Origin: Cryomorphaceae bacterium
Lineage (GTDB): Bacteria; Bacteroidota; Bacteroidia; Flavobacteriales; UBA7430
Assembly (NCBI GenBank): GCA_019649675.1
Contig: BOWN01000004.1
Span: 62,001 to 126,000 of the forward strand
Direction: 5' to 3'
DNA length: 64,000 nucleotides
A program made the position numbers and the translations under genes. Shown here one piece after another: positions 9,371 through 20,100 of this stretch; position 1 is the first letter of the stretch; the number at the start of each line of letters is the position of its first letter. The notes under the pieces were generated by a model, which was given only the letters and a program-made list of their open reading frames with translations, had not been told where the DNA came from and did not search any database.

Positions 9371-10926
9371 AATGAAATTTAACTTCTGGAAATTTTTGCT
9401 CAGCCATTTGGATGGTAAAAGCAGAATCGCTAGAAAACATCTCTATCGAATTTATCTGTCGCCATAGACCGATACTTTACTTTTTGAATTCTTGAAGTTG
9501 AACTTTATCCTGACACGAATCCAACAAGCTTTATGTACATTATGATTTTCATATGAACATGAAGCACCATACTCATGTTTTAATCGATATTGAATAACTT
9601 CAAATTGAAGTGCACCTACTGTTCCAATTAATTTGCGACCATTGGTGACATCGTAAATAATTGAGCAACCCCTCATCCATCAGCTGATCAATTCCTTTTG
9701 CTAATTGTTTGGATTTCATGGGATCGGCATTATTAACAAATCGAAACATCTCAGGAGAAAAACTCGGGATTCCTTTATAATGTATCAACTCACCTTCGGT
9801 TAAGGTATCCCCTATTTTAAAGTTACCCGTATCATGAAGTCCCACAATATCGCCTGGAAAAGCCTCTTCAACTATTGATTTCTTCTCAGCCATAAATGCT
9901 GTAGGACTAGAAAATTTCATATTCCGATCTAAACGAATGTGTTTATAGTTTGTATTTCTGTGAAACTTTCCAGAAACAATTTTCACAAATGCCAGACGGT
10001 CTCTGTGCTTGGGGTCCATATTGGCATGAATTTTAAAAATAAAGCCCGTAAACTTATCTTCATAAGGGTCCACTACTCTTTCCTCAGATTCTTTTGGTAA
10101 AGGTGAAGGAGCAATATCCAAAAAGCAATGTAAAAGCTCTTGTACACCAAAAGTATTAATAGCTGAGCCAAAGAACACTGGAGACACTTCTCCATCTAGA
10201 TATACAGATCTATCAAATTCCGGATAAACCGACTCAACGAGTTCAACCTCTTCACGAAGCATTTCAGCATCCTCATCACCAATTTGATTATCGAGTTCAG
10301 AATCAGAAATATCTGAAATAGCAAGTGTTTCTGAAACGCGTTCTGTAGAATTAGGCGTATAAAGAATAAGGCTATTTTCATATAGGTTATAAACACCTTT
10401 CAAATCAGGCCCCATACCAATTGGCCAGGTTAATGGACGTACTTTAATACCCAACTTATCTTCAATTTCATCTAACAAGTCAAAAGCATCTTTACCAATA
10501 CGATCTAACTTATTAATAAAAACAATAATTGGCGTCTTACGCATTCTACAAACCTTAACTAACTTTTCAGTTTGTGGCTCTACACCTTTAGCAACATCAA
10601 TTACCACAATTACGAATCGGCAGCTGTTAAAGTTCTAAAAGTATCTTCAGCAAAGTCTTGATGACCAGGTGTATCTAGAATATTAATTTTCTTTCCTAAA
10701 TACTCAAAGCCCATTACCGAAGTAGCCACAGATATCCCTCTTTGACGTTCAATTTCCATAAAATCGGAAGTGGCTGTTTTTTGATCTTATTGGATTTTAC
10801 TGCACCTGCTACATTAATAGCTCCACCGTACAAAAGAAGTTTTTCTGTAAGCGTTGTCTTACCCGCATCGGGGTGAGATATAATCGCAAAAGTTCTCCTA
10901 CGTTTTATTTCCTCTTCAAACTTCAT
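9342..10926 (-). CDS. prfC: peptide chain release factor 3 (several frameshifts)
   Basis: A GTPase that removes RF1/RF2 from the ribosome after peptide release. About 528 residues, the usual length. Start [20 protein letters not shown] with P-loop [14 protein letters not shown], then switch [20 protein letters not shown] (read across a break), the NKxD motif FINKLDR, and C-terminal RF3 domain with [19 protein letters not shown] and [12 protein letters not shown]. Indels near 10785 (A-run), 10613 (GG to G), 9670 and 9540. The ATG shares its A with the stop of the upstream S4 gene (TAATG), so the two are translationally coupled. Confidence 0.93.
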
Positions 10927-11138
10927 TAGCAAATTCGAATAAACATTTCAGAAAATTCAATTTTATCACCCTTACGAAGTTTCAATCGCTTTCGGGTATC
11001 AACTTCACCATTATACCTTACGAAACCTTCTGTAATTACATTATTAGCCTGACCACCACTTTCTACTAGAGATAAAATCTTTAGCAACTTATTAAGTTCT
11101 ATGTACTCAGTATCCAATTTAAATTCTAATTCCTGCAT
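10926..11138 (-). CDS. small S4-domain RNA-binding protein (YbcJ/YaaA-like)
   Basis: 70 residues from ATG 11138. Nearly the whole protein is one S4 fold: [19 protein letters not shown], then [20 protein letters not shown] and LRKGDKIEF, the pattern by which S4 domains grip structured RNA. Short S4 proteins of this type associate with rRNA or ribosomes in other bacteria. Stop TAA overlaps the prfC start by one base, which implies the two are made together and hints at a role near translation termination (inference). No obvious own terminator. Confidence 0.8.
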   Translation of the reverse strand: MQELEFKLDTEYIELNKLLKILSLVESGGQANNVITEGFVRYNGEVDTRKRLKLRKGDKIEFSEMFIRIC

Positions 11139-11216
11139 CAAGATCAGCTTAAGATTTGCAAATATATCTAAATTGATAGTATAGAAGGTTTTTACAATTT
11201 ATTTTCATTAAAAAAT

Positions 11217-11224
11217 TATCTTTG
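11217..11224 (+). promoter_or_regulatory. TAnnTTTG promoter box for the TlpA-like gene
   Basis: TATCTTTG, 21 bases before the ATG at 11246, in the divergent spacer between the S4 gene and the thioredoxin gene. Confidence 0.55.
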
Positions 11225-11245
11225 TTGAAATTTCAATCATATACA

Positions 11246-12687
11246 ATGAGAATCATAAATTTCATATTTGTAGTACTTTTTTAACACAGTGCTCATAGCA
11301 CAAAATTATTCCATTTTTGGTAAAATTGATGACATGCCTGATGGAGAAGTATTATTGGGCTATTACTATGGCGACAAACAATTTGTAAAAGATACCGTTG
11401 ATTCACACCACGGATTTTTCATTTTGAATCTGAAGAAGAACTTGAGAGTGGAATGTATTTCGTTTTACTACCTAACAAACAATATTTTCAATTAATTATT
11501 GACGAAACTCGAAATTTTAGTTTTGAGACCAGTAAAGACAATATGATTATGGACATGAAAGTTCAGGGATCAAAAGAAAATCAATTGTTTTATGAATATC
11601 AAAATTCACACAAAAAAAAGGGATACAAGCTGAGCCACTAAAAAAGAATTAAAAACACTTGAGAAGAATTCGAGAAAATACGAGAAAATTAAAAAACAAT
11701 TAAAAGAAATCGATGACGAAGTCACCGATTTTAAGTTAGATTATATGCAAAAACATTTCTCTACTTTCTTTGTAAAACTTCTAAATGCTATGGAACCTAT
11801 TGTAATTCCTGAATCACCATTACTTGAAGATGGAACAGTAGATTCCAAATTTCAGTACAACTATTACAAAAACACTATTGGGATCACTTTGATCTAAAGG
11901 ACGACCGAATGGTAAGAACGCCTATTTTCCATGGTAAAATGGAGAAATATTTACTAGAATACACACCACAAATGCCAGATTCTATTATTAAATCATTAGA
12001 TGTACTAATAGAAAAGGTAAGGGAAAGTGAGGAACTTTTCAAATACATAATTAATTGGTCGACACACCACTTCGAGTCTTCAAAAATAATGGGACAAGAT
12101 GCTGTTTTTGTTCATTTAGTATTTACCTATTTCATTACTAGACAAACCCCTTGGATTGAGGAAGTTCAATTAACCAATATTATTGATAAGGCCATGCGAA
12201 TCAGCCCTAATTTAATTGGTACCACAGCTCCATTCCTCAAGATTCCAGATGATAAAGGAGTTCTACAAGACCTACATAAAATAAAAGCACCATTTACAGC
12301 ACTTTTCTTTTACGACCCAGATTGCGGACATTGTAAAACAGAAACACCAAAAGTCAAAGAAGTCATCGATTCCTATGCTGATAAGGGTGTAAAGGTTTAT
12401 GCCGTTTGTACTGAGTTTGATGAAGAGATGTGGATGGAGTTTATCGTAAAACAAGAAACTGATAGTTGGATTAACGTGATTGACCTTGAAAATAAATCAA
12501 ACTTCAGAGGGAAATATAATATCATGGGTACACCTCGATTGTATTTGTTAGACGAAAAGAAAAAATTATTGCCAAACAAATTGATTCCGAGGCACTGAAT
12601 CAAATTCTTGAAAATGAGTTTAAGAAATTAGAACAAAAGATAACAAATAAAAGCCGCTATGTGCAGATTTTCATTTATTTATCATAA
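11246..12687 (+). CDS. periplasmic TlpA/ResA-like thioredoxin-fold protein with N-terminal DUF4369-like domain (frameshifts)
   Basis: About 480 codons. N-terminal hydrophobic signal MRIINFIFVVLF, then a beta-rich segment (YSIFGKIDDMPDGEVLLGYY) like DUF4369, a helical middle region, and a C-terminal thioredoxin fold (about 12220-12600) with the active-site pair in DPDCGHCKTETP and the cis-proline strand MGTPRLYLLDE. Such Bacteroidota proteins reduce disulfides in the periplasm, often for cytochrome or envelope protein maturation. Breaks near 11282, 11437, 11625, 11870 and 12570. Monocistronic by appearance. Specific partner unknown. Confidence 0.8.
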
Positions 12688-12694
12688 TTTTATT

Positions 12695-13214
12695 CTAATC
12701 ATTAATATCCGGAGCGGCAGCACTTGTTACTGTTAATTGATTTACGTCTCTATCAAAAAGATATAAACCACCTTTATCGTCTCCAATTAATTTAAGCTTA
12801 TCAAGAATAGTTCGCGCTAAAGCTTCTTCTTCAATTTGCTCTGCGACATACCACTGTAAGAAGTTTTGAGTGGTATAATCTCTTTTTTCATGACAAAGGT
12901 GAACCAAATCATTAATCAAAGCAGATACTTTAACTTCATGATCCAAAAATTTTGAAAACATGAGTCAAACAATCAAACATTTTTGAAGGCTCATTAACAG
13001 CAGGTGCTTTTGCATGACCACCTCTTTCATTGACATATCTTACCAGCTTAAGCATATGTTGTCGTTCTTCGTCAGACTGGCTGTAGAAGAAGTTTGAAAC
13101 ACCCTCAAAGCCTCTTGTTTCTGCCCAAGAAGCCATAGCTAAATATAAATGAGATGAATTTGCCTCTGCAGAAATTTGGTTATTTAATGCCGCTTCAATT
13201 TCTTTACCTATCAT
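12695..13214 (-). CDS. ftnA: ferritin (one frameshift near 12955)
   Basis: About 173 residues. Four-helix-bundle non-haem ferritin that oxidises Fe2+ and stores it as ferric mineral. Visible ferroxidase residues: E in SAEANSSHLYLAM, E and H in DEERQHMLKL, and the acidic QIEEEAL of the fourth helix, with FLDHEVKVSALI between. The two halves join at HVFSKFLDHE after correcting one indel. Standalone gene with a TAnnTTTG box upstream. Confidence 0.93.
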
Positions 13215-13239
13215 AATTTAAAGTTTAATCTATTCTAGA

Positions 13240-13247
13240 CAAATTTA
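13240..13247 (-). promoter_or_regulatory. TAnnTTTG promoter box for ferritin
   Basis: Reads TAAATTTG on the minus strand, 25 bases upstream of the ferritin ATG. Confidence 0.55.
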
Positions 13248-13326
13248 CGGCTAATACTAAACATTTAGTTCAGAAAAAGAGAGTTTTTATCTAATTTATA
13301 TTCGGTCTAACTATGAATAAAAAGAC

Positions 13327-14504
13327 TTATTCGTCTAGGATATTTAGAATGATATTGGCAGCAAATCTAATCTCATCATCCGTAATCGTTAAGGGTGGAC
13401 TTAGCCTTACAGCTGTTTTCGAAAACAAGAAAAAGAAGGTAATAATCCCCATTTCTATACCCCTATGCACAACTTTTTGGCAGAGTTCAACATCATCTAA
13501 CTCAATAGCAAGCATAAGTCCTTTACCACGAATTTCTTTAATTTTTGGGTGATTTAAAAGCTCTCAAAAAAGAGTTTCTTTATTCTCTACTTCACGAAAA
13601 AGTTGCGTTTCACATAACTCATAAAGTGTGGCCAATGATGCTGCACAAACTATAGGATGACCGCCAAAAGTGGTAATATGTCCTAACATAGGGTCTTCTT
13701 AAGCTGTGCATTTTTTCTGTAGAAGTTGTAAAAGAACCAATCGGCATACCACCTCCCATTCCTTTGGCCATACACAGAATGTCTGGAGTAACACTATAAG
13801 TCTCTAATCCAAATAAATTCCCTGTTCTACCAAAACAGGTCTGAATTTCATCAAAAATTAAAAGTGCACCAACTTCATCGCACTTTTCTCGAACTAATTT
13901 TAAATATCCATTCTTAGGGGTAATAAAACCTGTTGCACCTTGAATAGGTTCTATGATAACAGCTGCGGTATTTTTAGTAATTTCATTTAAACTATCAACA
14001 TCATTGTATATAATTTGTCTACAATCTGGAAGTAAAGGTCTAAATTTCTGTTTATACATTTTCTTTACCCATTATACTTAACGCACCATGCGTACTTCCA
14101 TGATAAGAATTTTTACAAGAAATTATTTCTGCTCTACCTGTATATCTCTTTGCAAGTTTCATCGAAGCTTCAATAGCCTCTACACCAGAATTAACAAAAT
14201 ATGTAGAATTTAAAGTATCAGGTAACAAAGAAGCCAGTTTTTTAGCAAGTGCTAACTGAGGTTCCTGAATAAATTCTCCATAAACCATCACATGCATGTA
14301 TTTTGAAGACTGATCTTGAATGGCTTTCACAACACGAGGATGACAATGTCCAATAGTACAGGCAGAAACACCCGCAACCAAATCAAGATAAGTTTTTCCA
14401 GATTTATCAGTGATATAAACACCCTTGGCAGATGCCACATCAATACACAAAGGAAAAGGTGTGGTTTGTCCCTGATGAATTATGAAAGATTCCTTTACTC
14501 TCAT
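13327..14504 (-). CDS. class III PLP-dependent aminotransferase (ornithine/acetylornithine type), frameshifts
   Basis: About 393 residues. Family landmarks: YLDLVAGVSACTIGHCHPRV, NSGVEAIEASMKLAKRYTGR, the Asp of LLIFDEIQTCFGRTG that binds the PLP ring nitrogen, and the Schiff-base lysine in CMAKGMGGGMPIGS. Members move the omega-amino group of ornithine, acetylornithine or similar compounds to 2-oxoglutarate; the exact substrate cannot be read here. Breaks near 14056, 13700 and 13570-13600; the last part (LMLAIELDDVELCQKVV...AVRLSPPLTIT) is again family-like. It is 27 bases downstream of the deoxynucleoside kinase on the same strand. Confidence 0.88.
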
Positions 14505-14531
14505 TGTAAAGTTTTATGAAAATATAACAGG

Positions 14532-15146
14532 CTAAAATAAACCGTGAAGCTCAGCATTTACCTTATCTACAACAAAACCTAAATCTTCCTGATTTTTAGA
14601 AAAATCTAAATCATCCGTGTCAATAATAAGGAGTTTTCCACTAGTATACTCTGAAATCCAAGCTTCATAGCGTTCATTTAAACGAGTTAAGTAATCAATA
14701 CGAATACTAGATTCATAGTCTCTTCCACGCGACTGAATTTGTTTTACCAAAGTAGGTACAGATGCTCTAAGGTAAATTAATAAATCAGGAGAGTTTACAA
14801 AAGAAGACATCAAATTGAACAAACTTGAATAATTATCAAAATCTCTAGAAGTCATAAGTCCCATAGCATGAAGGTTGGGCGCAAAAATATGAGCATCTTC
14901 ATAAATTGTACGATCTTGAATGATATTTTTTCCGCTTTCTTGAAACTCTTTTAACTGACCAAATCGACTGTTTAAAAAATACACCTGTAGATTAAAAGCC
15001 CAGCGCTGCATATCGGTATAAAAATCATCTAAATAGGGATTGTTATCAACCGACTCATAATGAGGTTCCCAATTAAAGTTTTTAGCTAATAAGCCTGTCA
15101 AAGTTGTTTTACCTACACCTATATTTCCAGCAACAGCAATATGCAT
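14532..15146 (-). CDS. deoxynucleoside kinase
   Basis: 204 residues, intact. P-loop GNIGVGKTTL at residues 7-16, the DRTIYED motif (variant of the DRS motif that contacts ATP and substrate), and the arginine-rich lid QSRGRDYESSIR. This family phosphorylates deoxyadenosine/deoxyguanosine and related nucleosides for salvage into dNTPs. The EPHYESVDNNPYL stretch holds the conserved catalytic glutamate. Lies between the GH3-like gene (62 bp upstream) and the class III aminotransferase (27 bp downstream), probably one transcript. Confidence 0.9.
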   Translation of the reverse strand: MHIAVAGNIGVGKTTLTGLLAKNFNWEPHYESVDNNPYLDDFYTDMQRWAFNLQVYFLNSRFGQLKEFQESGKNIIQDRTIYEDAHIFAPNLHAMGLMTSRDFDNYSSLFNLMSSFVNSPDLLIYLRASVPTLVKQIQSRGRDYESSIRIDYLTRLNERYEAWISEYTSGKLLIIDTDDLDFSKNQEDLGFVVDKVNAELHGLF

Positions 15147-15208
15147 TTTTTTAAAATTTTAAATTAGGCATTAAAAATACAATTTTAGATGAAATGAACA
15201 AGCCTAAT

Positions 15209-16717
15209 TTACGAGTTCATCGATAAAAGTTCATCTAAATAAACTCTTTTATTAGATAATCGAGGGACTTTATTCTGGCCACCCAACTTACCTCTTGTTC
15301 GCATCCAATTAAAAAACAAACCTTTTGATGCAATATGAACTTTAGGTGCCTCAAGTATTAAATCCTTGTAGCGTTTTGCTTCATAATCTGAATTTACTGC
15401 TTTTAAAGCAAGGTCAAGCTTATCTATGAAACCATTCAGGTCTACAGGTGGTTCTTTAAATTCAATAAGCCATTCATGACATCCTTTATGTCCTTTATAA
15501 ATATGCTTTGGTGCTGCTGTAAATTCAACGAGTTCAGTATTAAAACTTGAACAAGCTTGTTGAAGTGCTAATTCTGCATTATGAACCATAAGCTCTTCAC
15601 CAAAAGAATTTATATAATGCTTGGTACGGCCACTAATTATAAACCGATACGGTTTTTTTTGTGTAAACTGAATCGTGTCTCCAATAACATAACGCCATAA
15701 GCCAGAATTTGTAGTAATTACAAGGGCATAATCAGTTGCAATTTTTATTTGACTCAAATTTAAAGTTATTGGTAATTCATCATCAATATTTTCTAGAGGA
15801 ATAAATTCATAATAAACACCATAATCTAACATCAAAAGCATATCCTGTTTTTGAGGGTCATCTTGAACACCAAAAAACCCCTCTGAAGCATTATATGATT
15901 CCAGATAATTAATGCCTTTAGGAAAAAGTTTTTCAAAACTTGTTTTGTAAGGTTTAAAATTAACACCTCCATGCATATATAATTCTAAATTAGGCCAAAC
16001 TTCATGAAGGTTAGACTTTCCTGTTATATCTAGCACTTTATTTGCATAAACCAACGCCCAAGATGGAACGCCTGAAAGCGAAGTTATATCTTCTTTAATA
16101 GCTTGTTCTGCCATCAAATCTAATTTCTTTTCCCATTCGCCCATTAAGGCAATATCTTTATCGGGAGAACGCTGTAATTGAACCCAAAAAGGTAAATTTT
16201 CTACGATGATGGCTGAAAGATCTCCTTCAAACATTCGATCGGATAAAGGCGACATTTGATGACTGCCTCCAAGCATCAAACTTTTACCTATAAAAATATT
16301 TTTTGCAGGATAATTATTACAATAAATAGACAATAAATCTTTACCACCTTTGTAATGACAATCTTCAATAGCATCATTACTTACAGGAATAAATTTGCTC
16401 TTGTTATTTGTTGTTCCGGAAGACTTTGCAAACCACTTAATTTTAGATGGCCAAAGAATATTTTGTTCACCAGAACGCATTCTATAAATATAAGGCTCTA
16501 AGTCTTCATAATGGTGCAGTGGAATACGTTCAGAAAAATGATTTTGATTCTTGATAGAATTAAAATCATAGGTTCTTCCAAAATCAGTATTTTTGGCTTT
16601 ATCTACAAGAGACTGTCTCAACTCCTCTTGTACTTCATGTGGATGGTCGATAAATAATTTAATCTGATGAATGCGCTTTTTGATGATCCAACTGACAATA
16701 GAATTATATATTTTCAT
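15209..16717 (-). CDS. GH3-like acyl-adenylate/amidosynthetase family protein
   Basis: 502 residues, intact. It belongs to the superfamily of plant GH3 auxin-amino acid synthetases, within the ANL adenylating enzymes. Three nucleotide-binding motifs are visible: SSGTTNNKSKFIP (about residue 94), YNASEGFFGVQ (about 275), and GLWRYVIGDTI (about 345), followed by the C-terminal domain with SGRTKHYINSFGEEL. Plant enzymes join a carboxylic acid to an amino acid; the bacterial substrate is not known. No signal peptide, so cytosolic. Probably first gene of a three-gene unit with dNK and the aminotransferase. Confidence 0.88.
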   Translation of the reverse strand: MKIYNSIVSWIIKKRIHQIKLFIDHPHEVQEELRQSLVDKAKNTDFGRTYDFNSIKNQNHFSERIPLHHYEDLEPYIYRMRSGEQNILWPSKIKWFAKSSGTTNNKSKFIPVSNDAIEDCHYKGGKDLLSIYCNNYPAKNIFIGKSLMLGGSHQMSPLSDRMFEGDLSAIIVENLPFWVQLQRSPDKDIALMGEWEKKLDLMAEQAIKEDITSLSGVPSWALVYANKVLDITGKSNLHEVWPNLELYMHGGVNFKPYKTSFEKLFPKGINYLESYNASEGFFGVQDDPQKQDMLLMLDYGVYYEFIPLENIDDELPITLNLSQIKIATDYALVITTNSGLWRYVIGDTIQFTQKKPYRFIISGRTKHYINSFGEELMVHNAELALQQACSSFNTELVEFTAAPKHIYKGHKGCHEWLIEFKEPPVDLNGFIDKLDLALKAVNSDYEAKRYKDLILEAPKVHIASKGLFFNWMRTRGKLGGQNKVPRLSNKRVYLDELLSMNS

Positions 16718-16782
16718 TCTATATTTTTATAAAAAAAATACTTATTTTTCATTCAAACTAAACTACAAAATATCCTTTATAT

Positions 16783-17583
16783 ATGGAGATGCATGGCCAA
16801 ATTCTTAAAATGAAAACTGAACTTAATCATCCTGTTCAGTATTATTTACCAATAGGCAACAAACATTTAGGAATGAATCAATGGATCGGAAAGCATATTC
16901 AATTTCATTTCAATGGTGAAATCTATTGCCTGGATTGTGGTCAACGCACAAAAAAATCATTCAATCAAGGGTTTTGTTATACTTGCTTCCAAAACAGCCC
17001 AATGTCGTCTGAATGTATTATAAAGCCAGAGCTATGTAGAGCTCATTTGGGAGAAGGAAGAGATATGGAATGGGAACGAGAACACCACCTAAAAGATCAC
17101 TATGTTTATTTAGCCATTTCAAGTGGAGTAAAAGTAGGAATTACTCGAGATACGCAGGTGCCAACACGGTGGATTGATCAGGGTGCAAGTTACGCAGTTC
17201 CTATTGCTAGAACACCTAATCGTTATTTGTGTGGAATGATTGAAGTTTCTTTAAAACAACACATTTCCGACAGAACTGCATGGCAACGCATGTTAAAAAA
17301 TGAAATCGCTCATGTAGATTTAAAAGAAAAACGTGAAGAAGTTTTTAAATTAATCCCAAAAGAATATCACAAGTATCTACTTAAAAGAAGACATTCTAAA
17401 TATTCAATACCCTGTTAATGAATACCCAACAAAAGTAAAAAGTCTTAGTTTTGACAAAACCCCAACTATTCAAGGACGATTGATGGGTATTAAAGGTCAA
17501 TACTTACTTTTGAAAATGGTCAAGTATTAAATATGCGTAAACATCAAGCTTATGTTTTGAAATTTTCAGCTGATGAAAACTAA
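16783..17583 (+). CDS. DUF2797 family protein (two frameshifts)
   Basis: About 266 residues. A four-cysteine zinc-binding pattern sits near the N-terminus (CLDCG and CYTC), followed by CIIKPELCRAHLGEGRD, VYLAISSGVKVGITRDTQ, RWIDQGAS and RTPNRYLCG, which together typify DUF2797. The middle has a GIY-YIG-like look (VYLAISSGVKVGIT), but no function is established. Breaks near 17395 and 17508; the corrected tail reads FDKTPTIQGRLMGIKGQYLL and stops at 17581-17583. Start at ATG 16783; ATG 16789 is an equally possible start. Confidence 0.8.
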
Positions 17584-17677
17584 CAAGGTATTGGCAAAGA
17601 ATTAACATTGGATTTTTAATCTACTTAAATATCGAGTAAAATGAGCTTAATAAACCAAATAAGATATTCAGTCAAAA

Positions 17678-20077
17678 TTAAAATTTAGCTTGTAATTTTA
17701 AATTAAGCAATCGGAAGTTAGGTAATTTGGAACTGCATATTGATTTTGTACAACATCACTAACCCACAAATATGATATGGTGTTTCGGATCCCAAAAGAT
17801 TAAAGACTTCAGCACTTATCCAAAGTGAATCAAAGTGCTTAAAATACTTTGATTTTGAGCCTTGACCAGCCTCCTTTATCACCTTTGTAAACCCTATATC
17901 GACACGTCTATAAGCAGGTATTCGAAAAACTTGTTCATGACGTTCAGAATTTATTGCACCAGATGGTAAACCACTACTGTAGTGAAGCTTTAAATTCATC
18001 TTATAACTGGATTTCCAGGAAAATAATCTTGAAAAATAAAGAGAATGCAAAACGTTGATCGGTTGGTCTTGGAATATATCCATGTCCATCTCCTTCTATA
18101 TCTTCTTCACTTTTCATTAAAGACATACTTGCCCGACTCAACACCAGGAACAAACTCACCATTTACACGAAAATCGAGACCAGCTGTGTAACCATGAGAT
18201 GTTAAACTCGGCAAATAACGCAATCTTAAATTATCAATCTCATAAGGAATAAGATTTCTTAAACTCTTATAATAAATCTCACCTACAAATTTAAAAGGAC
18301 GGTTCCAAGACAAAAAATTATAATCTGTTGAAAACACAAAATGTGTCGATTTCTGAGATTTTAAATCTGTATATAAAACACCTTCTTTGTCTCGTAATTC
18401 ACGATAAAAGGAGATTGATTATATGAACCAATAGCACCTCTAAAAAGCACGTCTCTGTTCCAATTTGGTTGATAACTTATAACTGCTCTTGGCGAAACAA
18501 AAAATTCTCGATTCATTGACCAATATTGAGTTCTAAAACCAAGCGTATATGAAAATGTTGTACTATCAACTCCTATTCGACCACTTTGCTGAACATAAGA
18601 ACTTAATCGACTTGAATTTAATTCATTTTCTGATTCGATAAACTCAAACAACCCTAAAAGAGAATCTACGCCCTGAGGCATAGAAAAACCAGAAGAATCA
18701 ATTAATTGCCATTCATTTAAACGATCATCAATCATTTCGTGTTGATACTTCGCACCCCAACTTAAAGTCTTGTTATTATTAAACCACTTTCCCCTATACT
18801 GAGCATTATATACTTGAGCATACAATTCATTTCTTGCATGCCTAAGATACCCACCTACACCTCTATTTGCAACAACTTCTCCAAAATTATCTGAACCCAA
18901 ACTATTTTCTAACTGCCCCAGCCAATATTCTGCTTCAATATCATAAAACTCCTCTTCAAGTGTTTGGGAAATAAGGAAGAAGATAAACTCATATGTAAAC
19001 TGTCATGAATCTGATAATCCAGACGGAGTGCTCCCATCCCAGTTTCATAAGCATCTTTTTCTTGACCATCAAAATAAATATTTAATTGCAAGGTTTATCA
19101 ACTGTACCAAACTCACTCTGACGAGATTCTGGAACAGAATGATAAGTATTTGATGAATAATGGGCCAGAGCACTTAATTTTACTTGAGGTTAAAATGGTA
19201 TGTATTTAATGTTTGAAAATCTTTAAATCTAGGCATGTAATCTGACTCAGTATCTAATGTACTTAACAAAAACTGATTATCTTTTGTCGGTAACTGGTAA
19301 CATGTGACCAACGTTTTGACGGACTTATACCTTCTACAGTGGCATTGACTCCCAAAAAACTAAGTGTTAAATGACTTTTCCATGATTTTGGGTCTTTGTA
19401 TTTTATATCAAGCACAGAAGAAAGTTTATCTCCATAACGCGCCTCAAAACCTCCAGCGGAGAAAGAGATGTTTTCTACCATATCTGAATTAATAAAACTC
19501 AAACCTTCTTGCTCACCACTTCGAACTAAAAGGGACGATATATTTCAAAACCATTTACGTAAACAAGGTTCTCATCGTAATTACCTCCTCTTACAGAATA
19601 CTGAGAACTCATTTCATTTTAGAGCTCACACCGGCTAAAGTGCTGATTAATCCCTCCACACTTCCAGTTGGACCTGTAATAACATTTAAATTCTTTTTAT
19701 CAATTGTGGTAACATTTTGAAACCTCAACGCATCATCAACCAAGTCCACCTCGGAAATTTGTTTTATATCTTCATCGAACAATAGGTCTAGATTTCTGAC
19801 TTCACCTTCATTTAAAGTCATCTTATGAACCTGATTTTTAAATGCTAAATGTGAAAATACAATGGATAACTCAATATTTGCAGGAAGTTTAATAAGATAT
19901 TGGCCTTCTGAATCACTTATCGTCCCTATTTTTTTATATTCAATACTAAGCCCATCTATTGCTATCTCTTGCTTACTTTTTACAGTACCATAAAGAGTGG
20001 CTTGCTGTGCTAAAGAATATTCAGAAAAAAAAGGATATCGAGAATACTATTAAAAGTAAATTCTTTTTAAACATCAT
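17678..20077 (-). CDS. TonB-dependent outer membrane receptor with carboxypeptidase-like N-terminal domain (many frameshifts)
   Basis: About 800 residues. Signal peptide [12 protein letters not shown] (break in the T8 run near 20040), a carboxypeptidase regulatory-like beta domain ([10 protein letters not shown]), plug domain with [21 protein letters not shown], then [20 protein letters not shown], and a barrel ending [16 protein letters not shown] with terminal Phe, standard for the BAM signal. At least eight indels spread over 17735-19640. It begins 23 bases after the M23 gene, so they are likely co-transcribed. Ligand unknown; no iron-box or SusD partner is seen next to it. Confidence 0.85.
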
Positions 20078-20100
20078 ACACTGCGAATATAAAGATATTT

